Assembly: GCA_002315555.1 (NCBI GenBank)
Contig: DCHF01000035.1
Span: forward strand, 1-50,801
Reading direction: 5' to 3'
Length of the DNA stretch: 50,801 nt
Origin: Lachnospiraceae bacterium UBA1759
GTDB lineage: Bacteria; Bacillota; Clostridia; Lachnospirales; Lachnospiraceae
Made by a program: the position numbers and the translations under genes. The notes below the pieces were generated by a model. That model was not told the DNA's origin. It did not search any database and saw only the letters and a list, made by a program, of their open reading frames with translations. Position 1 is the stretch's first letter. Each line of letters begins with the position of its first letter. This document shows, one piece after another, positions 15,834 to 22,889 of the stretch.

Positions 15834-17672
15834 TTATTTCTTCCCGTTCGCCCGGGCGATCTCCGAACGCTTTCTCATGACCGGGTCGAGGATCTTCTTA
15901 CGGATGCGGAGATGCTGCGGAGTGACCTCCAGAAGCTCGTCCGTATCGATGAAGTCCATGCACTGCTCCAGAGACATGATCTTCGGAACCGTGAGGCGGA
16001 GCGCTTCATCGGAGCCCGAAGAACGGGTATTTGTTAACTTTTTGGTCTTGCAGACGTTGACTTCAACGTCTTCCGCATGGCCGGTCTGACCGATGATCTC
16101 ACCGGCATAGACCTTTTCACCTGCGCCGATAAAAAGGGTTCCTCTCTCCTGCGCATTGAACAGGCCGTAGGTAATGGACTCACCGGTCTCGAATGCGATG
16201 ATGGAGCCCTGATGTCTGTAGGAAATGTCGCCGCGGTAAACATCGTAACCGTCAAAGATGGTGTTCATAATGCCGTTGCCCTTGGTGTCGGTCATGAACT
16301 CGCCGCGGTAGCCGATCAGGCCGCGTGACGGGATCTGGAACTCCAGACGGGTGTAGCCGCCCTGGCCCGGTCCCATGGCAAGAAGCTCGCCCTTACGCTG
16401 CGCCAGCTTCTGGATGACGGCGCCGGAGAATTCCTCCGGAACATCGATGTAGCACTGCTCCATCGGCTCAAGAAGCTGGCCGCGCTCGTTGCGCTTTGTA
16501 ATGACCTCGGCCTTGGAGACCGCGAATTCAAAACCCTCACGGCGCATGTTCTCGATCAGGACGGACAGATGCAGTTCGCCGCGTCCGGAGACCTTGAAGC
16601 AGTCCATGTTGGCCGTTTCCTCCACGCGGAGGGAAACGTCGGTGTTCAGTTCGCGAAACAGGCGGTCACGAAGATGACGGGAAGTGACGTACTTGCCTTC
16701 CGTGCCGGCGAGCGGAGAATCATTGACCATGAAATCCATTGCGATGGTCGGCTCGGAGATCTTCTGGAACGGAATGGCTTCCGTATCCTCCGGTGAACAG
16801 ATGGTGTCGCCGATGGCCACGTCCGCAATACCGGAAATGGAAACGATGTCGCCGTACTTGGCTTCCTTCACTTCCACACGGTTCAGGCCGTCAAACATGT
16901 ACAGCTTGGAAATACGGATGCGCTGGCGCTTTTCGGTATCATGGGCATTAACGAGCACGCAGTCCTGATTGACGGAGATGCGGCCGTTTTCGACCTTACC
17001 GACACCGATACGTCCGATGTATTCGTTATAGTCGATGGTGGAGACCAGGACCTTCATCGGCTCCTCTTCCTCGCCTTCCGGCGCCGGAATGCTCTCCAGG
17101 ATCGCATCGAGAAGCGGCTTCATGTCCACCTGCTCGTCGCCGAGGTCGTTCATGGCAAAACCGCCCTTTGCGGATGCAAAGATGAACGGTGCCTCCAACT
17201 GCTTGTCGTTCGCATCTAAGTCCATAAGAAGTTCCAGAACTTCATCGATGACCTCCTCCGGACGTGCTTCCGGACGGTCGATCTTATTGACGCAGACCAG
17301 AACGGACAGATCCAGCTCCAATGCCTTTCTTAAAACGAACTTGGTCTGCGGCATTGCGCCTTCAAACGCGTCGACGACCAGAATGACACCATCGACCATT
17401 TTCAGTACACGCTCGACCTCGCCGCCAAAATCCGCATGGCCGGGAGTATCGACGATATTGATCTTTACGCCCTTGTACTCGATGGCCGTATTCTTGGAAA
17501 GGATCGTGATGCCGCGCTCACGCTCGATGTCATTCGAGTCCATGACACGCTCCACGACCTCCTGATTCTCTCTGAAAACACCGCTCTGACGAAGCAGACA
17601 GTCCACAAGCGTGGTCTTGCCGTGGTCAACGTGAGCGATGATCGCTACATTTCTTACGTCTTCTCTTACCAT
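15834..17672 (-). CDS. typA: Ribosome-binding GTPase TypA/BipA
   Basis: A translational GTPase of the EF-G family that acts on the ribosome under stress and in assembly. The G domain has AHVDHGKTTLVDCLLRQSG, DTPGHADFGGEVERVLKM and VCVNKIDRPEARPEEV. The remaining domains include the diagnostic GRGELHLSVLIENMRREGFE and, near the C-terminus, RLTVPKIMSLEQCMDFI with TPQHLRIRKKILDP. I chose ATG 17672 (MVREDVRNVAIIAH) because AGGAG lies ten bases upstream; a longer frame reaches 17699 and would overlap yigZ. The product is 612 residues. It lies between yigZ and the two-component genes on the same strand. Confidence 0.96.
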   Translation of the reverse strand: MVREDVRNVAIIAHVDHGKTTLVDCLLRQSGVFRENQEVVERVMDSNDIERERGITILSKNTAIEYKGVKINIVDTPGHADFGGEVERVLKMVDGVILVVDAFEGAMPQTKFVLRKALELDLSVLVCVNKIDRPEARPEEVIDEVLELLMDLDANDKQLEAPFIFASAKGGFAMNDLGDEQVDMKPLLDAILESIPAPEGEEEEPMKVLVSTIDYNEYIGRIGVGKVENGRISVNQDCVLVNAHDTEKRQRIRISKLYMFDGLNRVEVKEAKYGDIVSISGIADVAIGDTICSPEDTEAIPFQKISEPTIAMDFMVNDSPLAGTEGKYVTSRHLRDRLFRELNTDVSLRVEETANMDCFKVSGRGELHLSVLIENMRREGFEFAVSKAEVITKRNERGQLLEPMEQCYIDVPEEFSGAVIQKLAQRKGELLAMGPGQGGYTRLEFQIPSRGLIGYRGEFMTDTKGNGIMNTIFDGYDVYRGDISYRHQGSIIAFETGESITYGLFNAQERGTLFIGAGEKVYAGEIIGQTGHAEDVEVNVCKTKKLTNTRSSGSDEALRLTVPKIMSLEQCMDFIDTDELLEVTPQHLRIRKKILDPVMRKRSEIARANGKK

Positions 17673-17688
17673 TTTTCTTTTGCTCCTC

Positions 17689-18345
17689 TTATGAATCAAA
17701 CAACACGGTCTCTTTACCGATCACCGCGAAAAGGATCTCCTTTTCCGTGATCACGACAGCTTTTCCCTGCGTAAGATCCGTGATCTTCTTAACAATGCCG
17801 TCCTTTCTTTCGGTCGGGACGGGAATATGCACTGTGACGCAGTCCGTGTATTCGATACCCGTCGGGATCAGTTCCTCCTGGGCAAACATGTACTGCAGTT
17901 TTCCGATGCCGTTGTAGTCCGTACGGATCATCAGAAGGTCCGCAGGCATTTTGTGTGCCAGCGTACAGTTCTGAAGTCCGTCCTGTGCCGCCTTGGTATA
18001 AGACCGCACGAGACCGCCGGTTCCGAGCAATGTACCGCCGAAGTAACGGGTCACGATCACGATGCAGTCCGTCACGCCCGCGCCCTTCAGTACCGAAAGG
18101 ATCGGAACGCCCGCTGTGCCGGAGGGTTCGCCGTCATCGGAGCATTTCAGATTCTCCTGTCCGGGTCCCAGCGCATAGGCGTAGCAATTGTGCCGCGCAT
18201 CGTAATGACGCTTCCGAATCTCCGCAAGCGTCTTCATGGCCTCTTCTTCAGTTGTTACATGGCGTACCGTCGCAATAAACCTGGATTTTTTCTCCTCGTA
18301 CTCGCCGGTGCCTTCCGTGTAAACGGTAGTATACTCTTTATTCAT
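17689..18345 (-). CDS. yigZ: YigZ/YvyE (IMPACT) family protein
   Basis: A conserved family with an N-terminal IMPACT (UPF0029) domain and a C-terminal ferredoxin-like domain; eukaryotic IMPACT regulates Gcn2, but the bacterial role is not settled. The start MNKEYTTVYTEGTGEYEEKK is followed by SRFIATVRHV. The signature CSDDGEPSGTAGVPILSVLK and IVIVTRYFGGTLLGTGGLVR are clear. The length, 218 residues, is normal. GGAG lies eight bases before the ATG at 18345. It heads the long minus-strand run and has a good promoter at 18370-18398. Confidence 0.93.
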   Translation of the reverse strand: MNKEYTTVYTEGTGEYEEKKSRFIATVRHVTTEEEAMKTLAEIRKRHYDARHNCYAYALGPGQENLKCSDDGEPSGTAGVPILSVLKGAGVTDCIVIVTRYFGGTLLGTGGLVRSYTKAAQDGLQNCTLAHKMPADLLMIRTDYNGIGKLQYMFAQEELIPTGIEYTDCVTVHIPVPTERKDGIVKKITDLTQGKAVVITEKEILFAVIGKETVLFDS

Positions 18346-18369
18346 CTGAAAAACTCCACAAGTGGTTAA

Positions 18370-18398
18370 ATTATACTACACAAGAAGAGATTTAACAA
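18370..18398 (-). promoter_or_regulatory. Promoter for the yigZ-typA envelope run
   Basis: Minus-strand -35 TTGTTA (18398-18393), 17-base spacer, perfect -10 TATAAT (18375-18370). The seven genes downstream (yigZ, typA, response regulator, kinase, ung, uppP, carboxypeptidase) have gaps of 23 bases or less or overlap, so one transcript could cover them all. Confidence 0.75.
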
Positions 18399-18435
18399 CC
18401 TGAAAATGCGCCCGTTTCCTTAATTAAGCGCATTA

Positions 18436-18454
18436 TTGACAAGTATGCTATAAT
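18436..18454 (+). promoter_or_regulatory. Promoter region of the class A penicillin-binding protein gene
   Basis: An extended -10, TGCTATAAT (TATAAT at 18449-18454), is the best candidate. A perfect TTGACA at 18436-18441 is too close to serve that -10 but could pair, with an 18-base spacer, with TATACA at 18460-18465. Both elements sit in the divergent region shared with yigZ. Confidence 0.55.
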
Positions 18455-18530
18455 TTAATTATACAATTATGTTCATCATTCGTCCGGAAAGTGAATTTCC
18501 TGTGAATTCATGCCGGATGTGGGAGATTTT

Positions 18531-21248
18531 ATGGATTTCGGTAAGAAAGCGCTGCGGGAAAAACTGGATACCGGCGCGTTGGAAGACGTCCGCCAGAAGA
18601 ACCGTTTTAAAATGTTCATACTTTCTGCCTTCACGGCGTTCTGCATCGGGATCGCCGTTGTCCTTGTGTGCATGGGGGCAGGTGCGTTTACGGAGATCAT
18701 CCGGAATTCGCCGTCCATCGCCAACCTTGATACCATCAAACCGACGGCGACCAAAAGTATCATCTACGCTTCCGACGGTTCCATCATGCAGGAGCTCATC
18801 CAGTCCGGTTCCAACCGTGAAACGGTCACCTACGATGAGATCCCGAAGGATCTTGTGTATGCTTTTGTGGCCATCGAGGACAACCGGTTCTTCAAGCATG
18901 ACGGTGTCGATGTCAAAGGCATCATTCGCGCGGTCTTCCGCGCCCTGACCAGCGGCAGCATGCGCGAGGGCGCATCGACCATCACGCAGCAGCTCATTAA
19001 AAACAATGTGTTTGACGGCGGCGCGGAATCCAATTTCGGCGACCGCATCGAGCGAAAGATCCAGGAGCAGTATCTGGCGCTTCAGGTAGAACGGAAGCTC
19101 GATAAAAAGACGATCATCCAGTATTACCTGAATACCATCAACTTAAGTTCCAACTGCCTCGGCGTACAGACCGCTTCCAAGCGTTATTTCGGTAAATCCG
19201 TGGATCAGCTGGACCTTGCGGAATGCACCGTTCTTGCGGCCATCACGCAGAATCCGTCCAAGTACAATCCCATCAATCATCCGGAAAACAACCAGATACG
19301 CCGCCTGAAGGTACTGAAGGCCATGCTCACCGAAGGCTACATCACGCAGGAGGAATACGACGAAGCTTCTTCCGAGGATGTTTACAAGCGTATTCAGTCC
19401 GTTTCAGCGGATTACAATTCCGACCGTACCTTCTCCTATTTCACGGACACGGTCTTCACAGAAGTGCTGGAAGCGCTTCAGGATGAGCTCGCCATCACCG
19501 AGACGCAGGCCTACAACATGCTCTATTCCGGCGGTCTCCGCATCTATTCCACGATGGATCCGGTCATTCAGGACATCGTGGATTCCGAAGTGAACGATCC
19601 CGAAAACTATATCGTCGGGGAAAGCGGCTCCGCGGTCAATTACATCGAATATGCGATGACCTACCGCCTGACCATCCAGCTTCCGGGCGGCGATAACTAT
19701 TACTACGACGAATCCAATGTCAAATCCTACTATCAGGATGTTCTGGAGCAGCCGGCCTTCAAGCTGACCTTCTCTTCCGAAGAGGAGCTTGAAAAAGCGG
19801 CGACTTCGTTCCGCGACAATCTCCTGAAACAGACCGGAGGCAAGATCGTTTCCGAGACCCTCTCCTCCACTCTGCAGCCGCAGACCTCCGTTGTGGTCAT
19901 GGACCAGGAGACCGGCCATGTGCTGGCGGTCACAGGCGGACGCGGAGATAAGAAAGAGATTGGTTCGCTGACATTAAACCGCGCGACACAATCGACCCGT
20001 CAGCCGGGTTCCACGTTCAAGGTCATCTCCACATACGCGCCTGCACTCGATGTCTGCGGCGCCACGCTCGGTACGACCTACTACGACACCCTGCTTTCCT
20101 ACAACGATAAAACGATCGGCAACTGGTGGGGCAACACCCATCTGGGCTACGCCACTCTGGACTTCGCGATCGAAGCATCCATGAACGTCGTCGCCGTCAA
20201 GTGCCTTGAGGAGACCGTTTCCGAAAAGACCGCTTTTGACTATGCGGAAGATTTCGGTATCTCCACACTGGTCCCGCAGGACATGAGTCCGGTCCTGACC
20301 CTGGGCGGTCTGACTTACGGTGTTACGAATCTGGAACTGACCACCGCGTACGCCGCCATCGCAAATGACGGTACATACACCTCTCCGGTCTTCTGGACCG
20401 TCGTCACGGATTCGAACGGCAATGTGATCCTGGAGAACAAACAGACGACCCGGAAGGTCATCAAATCCGAAACCGCCAAGCTTCTTACCGTCTCCATGCA
20501 GCGCTCCATCTACCCGCTGTTCGGTATTTGGAACGAATACGGGGTGGGCTCCACCTCTGTTCAGTGCCAGGTCGACGGCATGGATGTGGCCGGTAAATCC
20601 GGTACCACAAACGATGCGAACGATGTCTGGTTCGTAGGCTATAGCCCGAATGTGACGACCGGCGTCTGGTCCGGTTACGATTCAAACAAAAGCTTCGGTA
20701 ACAGCCCGGGCTACCATAAGACCATCTGGCAGCACATCATGCAGCGCATCGCGGACACGCAGGAGGAAGCTCATTTTGACTACTCCGCTCTTGTGACCGC
20801 AAAGATCTGTTCCAAATCCGGCCTGCTGGCGCGTGAAGGCATCTGCGATGCTTCCGGCAATGAAAACTGCCATGTCTACACCGAGTACTACACGCCGGAG
20901 ACCGTTCCGACCGAGTACTGCAACCGTCACGATGTCTACAATATCTGCACGGTGTCCGGACTTCCGGCCGGCGATTACTGCCCCGCAAGCGAGGTCGTGA
21001 AAAAAGTCTATCTGACATTGGATCCGTCGGATGATGACGGTGTCGAGACCGATGACACGCCGTACACGCTGCCCAGGGACTTCCTCTCAAACTACTGTTC
21101 CTTCCATCAGCCCAAGGTGCCGGAGACCGAACCCGAGCCGGAAACGACCGAATCCGAGGAGACCACCGGGCCCGTGGAGGACGACGGTGAAACGGAGACT
21201 TCCGAAACGGAATCCCGTGCCGAAGACGAGTACTATTTTGATGACTGA
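18531..21248 (+). CDS. ponA: Class A penicillin-binding protein (PBP1A-type glycosyltransferase/transpeptidase)
   Basis: A bifunctional enzyme that polymerises and cross-links peptidoglycan outside the membrane. A short cytosolic head leads to a membrane helix (about residues 28-52). The GT51 domain has IEDNRFFKHDGVDVKG (Glu116) and the GASTITQQLIKN motif. The transpeptidase shows STFK (Ser494-Lys497), SMN (550-552) and KSGT (from Lys689). The last 200 residues hold a Cys-rich segment (seven Cys between GICDAS-like and YCSFHQ motifs), then a Thr/Glu-rich tail. I chose ATG 18531, which has GGGAG five bases upstream, over ATG 18510, which has none. The product is 905 residues. The symbol denotes the family. 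Confidence 0.93.
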   Translation: MDFGKKALREKLDTGALEDVRQKNRFKMFILSAFTAFCIGIAVVLVCMGAGAFTEIIRNSPSIANLDTIKPTATKSIIYASDGSIMQELIQSGSNRETVTYDEIPKDLVYAFVAIEDNRFFKHDGVDVKGIIRAVFRALTSGSMREGASTITQQLIKNNVFDGGAESNFGDRIERKIQEQYLALQVERKLDKKTIIQYYLNTINLSSNCLGVQTASKRYFGKSVDQLDLAECTVLAAITQNPSKYNPINHPENNQIRRLKVLKAMLTEGYITQEEYDEASSEDVYKRIQSVSADYNSDRTFSYFTDTVFTEVLEALQDELAITETQAYNMLYSGGLRIYSTMDPVIQDIVDSEVNDPENYIVGESGSAVNYIEYAMTYRLTIQLPGGDNYYYDESNVKSYYQDVLEQPAFKLTFSSEEELEKAATSFRDNLLKQTGGKIVSETLSSTLQPQTSVVVMDQETGHVLAVTGGRGDKKEIGSLTLNRATQSTRQPGSTFKVISTYAPALDVCGATLGTTYYDTLLSYNDKTIGNWWGNTHLGYATLDFAIEASMNVVAVKCLEETVSEKTAFDYAEDFGISTLVPQDMSPVLTLGGLTYGVTNLELTTAYAAIANDGTYTSPVFWTVVTDSNGNVILENKQTTRKVIKSETAKLLTVSMQRSIYPLFGIWNEYGVGSTSVQCQVDGMDVAGKSGTTNDANDVWFVGYSPNVTTGVWSGYDSNKSFGNSPGYHKTIWQHIMQRIADTQEEAHFDYSALVTAKICSKSGLLAREGICDASGNENCHVYTEYYTPETVPTEYCNRHDVYNICTVSGLPAGDYCPASEVVKKVYLTLDPSDDDGVETDDTPYTLPRDFLSNYCSFHQPKVPETEPEPETTESEETTGPVEDDGETETSETESRAEDEYYFDD

Positions 21249-21297
21249 ACCGGGGCTTCGTACGGCTTCTTACGAAACGAATGAGAGCCGAAAAGAT

Positions 21298-21336
21298 AAA
21301 AAGGCTGCGAAAATCCAATAATTTTCGCAGCCTTTT
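21298..21336. terminator. Bidirectional terminator after the PBP gene
   Basis: AAAAGGCTGCGAAAAT and ATTTTCGCAGCCTTTT form a 16-base-pair stem around CCAATA. It lies between the PBP gene (+) and the converging sugar-isomerase-like gene, whose stop is at 21338. Confidence 0.9.
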
Positions 21337-21337
21337 C

Positions 21338-22108
21338 TCACGTTAAAAAACGGTTCATGCCCTCCATACAGAGACTCAGGTTCGTCATTTCATCAAGCAC
21401 CGCATTCTCGCTCTCCACCAGAAGATGGCGGTACGTCTTCACCTCGGGATCCAGGATCTTTCTCCAGTCGTTCTCATCGTCCGGAGCGCCAATGTACGTA
21501 TCAAAACCGTTCGTCCGCGACCACGGCTTCAGATGCAGGATCATATCCCGATCCCGGTATTTTTCGAGGACTTTCATGGGATCGCCGCCGCCCTCGATGC
21601 AGTTTCCGCTGTCAAATTCAATGATCACCTCCCGCGGGAGCGTATCGAAAATGAATTCGAAAAGTGTTTTCCCGTCATAAGAAAGCTCAAACTCGTGAGA
21701 ATGATTGTGGTAACCGGTCTCCAGCCCTTCCTTCTTCAGCTTTTCCTGAATGGTGGCAAAGGTATCGAAGTGGCGGAGCCAGACCTCGCGGCACTCCTCT
21801 TCTTCCGTATGACCGATGTTCCAGTGCCCGCCCAGGCAGGGGATCACCGCCACCGGACAGCCGGCCTCCTGAAGATAGGAAACAGTCTTTCCGAAGGTCT
21901 CCTCCTGAAGATCCGCCCATTCCGAATGCCATCCGGTGATCGTCATGCCGTTATCCGAAAGCGCACGGCGGATCTCCTTTGTATCAAAGGTCATCGGCCC
22001 GAAAAACTCGATCTCCTCCACGCCCAGTTCACGGACCTTCTGAAAGGTTCCGTACAGATCACGACCGGCACTTTTGTGTACCGTGTACATGGCAATTCCT
22101 TTCTTCAT
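21338..22108 (-). CDS. Sugar phosphate isomerase/epimerase family TIM barrel (AP endonuclease 2 fold)
   Basis: A member of the xylose-isomerase-like TIM-barrel superfamily, which includes hexulose and inositol isomerases and epimerases. Visible metal-site features are GYHNHSHEFE, IIEFDSGNCIEGGGDP (Asp/Asn ligands) and ILHLKPWSR, and the C-terminal Glu in HLLVESENAV. GEIKVN-type residues upstream belong to the leader: ATG 22108 (MKKGIAMYTVHKSAG) has AGGAG five bases before it. The product is 256 residues, normal for the family. It is divergent from a ThuA-like gene with a 73-base gap. ThuA proteins and such barrels often occur together in sugar-modification loci, but the substrate cannot be named. 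Confidence 0.85.
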   Translation of the reverse strand: MKKGIAMYTVHKSAGRDLYGTFQKVRELGVEEIEFFGPMTFDTKEIRRALSDNGMTITGWHSEWADLQEETFGKTVSYLQEAGCPVAVIPCLGGHWNIGHTEEEECREVWLRHFDTFATIQEKLKKEGLETGYHNHSHEFELSYDGKTLFEFIFDTLPREVIIEFDSGNCIEGGGDPMKVLEKYRDRDMILHLKPWSRTNGFDTYIGAPDDENDWRKILDPEVKTYRHLLVESENAVLDEMTNLSLCMEGMNRFLT

Positions 22109-22121
22109 GTTTTCTCCTTTG

Positions 22122-22150
22122 TTGACTTTTATTTCTCCTGATGCTACACT
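22122..22150 (+). promoter_or_regulatory. Promoter for the ThuA-like gene
   Basis: TTGACT (22122-22127), 17-base spacer, TACACT (22145-22150). Start of transcription would be near 22157, with AGGAGG at 22171-22176 and the ATG at 22182. It lies in the 73-base divergent gap, so it may share control with the isomerase-like gene. I found no equally good promoter for that minus-strand gene. Confidence 0.65.
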
Positions 22151-22181
22151 TTTTTCAACTAACAAGCTTCAGGAGGACACT

Positions 22182-22841
22182 ATGAAAGTACTTCTTATTT
22201 ACGACGATGTTTGGCATCCGGCCGAGGTCATCGACCGTGGCTTAAAGACCTTCCCGGCACGCTTTGACGATTATGAGATCGACTGCGTCAAGACCGCAAA
22301 GGATATCCTGACTCCCGAATTCGTGGCGGAATATCCGGTCGTGATCGTTGCCAAGGGCAATACCATCAATGCCGCAAACCCGGCGCCGTGGTTCGAGCCC
22401 ACCGTGACCGAGTTCATGCCGGCGGATTTCCGCGCTTATGCCGAAAACGGCGGCGGTCTGATCTTCCTGCACGCAGGCAATGTCTTCAGCCGGAAGAATG
22501 CGCCGGAAATGGCGGAACTGAACGGAAATGCTTTCATCGGTCATCCGCTCCGCTGCATGACGCATGTTTATCCTGTCGGTGATCATCCCATCACCGCGGG
22601 CGTGGAAGCCTTTGATGAGCGCGATGAGCACTATAACATCGAGATCCTGGCGGACGATATCAACGTCATCCTCCGCACCGCTTCCGAATCCGGCGGTGAT
22701 CTGATTTCCGGCTATACCAGAAACATCGGCAAGGGCCGCCTGTGCGTTTTGACTCCGGGCCACACCCTCGCGATCTTTGCAAATCCGAACTTCCAGACCC
22801 TGCTCATGAACGCCATCGACTGGTGCGCAGGCAAGATCTGA
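22182..22841 (+). CDS. ThuA-like domain protein
   Basis: The ThuA family has a class I glutamine-amidotransferase-like fold and is linked to trehalose and related disaccharide use; its precise reaction is not established for most members. The sequence starts MKVLLIYDDVWHPAEVIDRG and contains FRAYAENGGGLIFLHAGNVF, FIGHPLRCMTHVYPVGDHPI and a C-terminal GKGRLCVLTPGHTLAIFANP, which match the family layout (Gly-rich turn, His residues, closing His). The length is 219 residues. AGGAGG lies five bases before the ATG. It has its own terminator and is paired divergently with a sugar isomerase-like gene. No transporter lies near. Confidence 0.85.
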   Translation: MKVLLIYDDVWHPAEVIDRGLKTFPARFDDYEIDCVKTAKDILTPEFVAEYPVVIVAKGNTINAANPAPWFEPTVTEFMPADFRAYAENGGGLIFLHAGNVFSRKNAPEMAELNGNAFIGHPLRCMTHVYPVGDHPITAGVEAFDERDEHYNIEILADDINVILRTASESGGDLISGYTRNIGKGRLCVLTPGHTLAIFANPNFQTLLMNAIDWCAGKI

Positions 22842-22860
22842 TCTTCACATTTTTAATTAC

Positions 22861-22886
22861 GGACCGGCGCTTTGCCGGTCCTTTTT
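22861..22886 (+). terminator. Terminator of the ThuA-like gene
   Basis: GGACCGGC, a five-base loop, GCCGGTCC and then TTTTT. The T-run is on the plus strand only, so this closes the ThuA-like gene; the converging GH9 gene does not get a good terminator from it. Confidence 0.85.
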
Positions 22887-22889
22887 CTT

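Noticed and set aside
18510..18530. Earlier ATG for the PBP gene
   Set aside because: ATG 18510 has no Shine-Dalgarno sequence, whereas ATG 18531 has GGGAG five bases upstream.
22861..22886. Terminator for the GH9 gene
   Set aside because: The T-run is only on the plus strand side; on the minus strand the stem is followed by GTAATTAAAAAT, so it serves the ThuA-like gene only.
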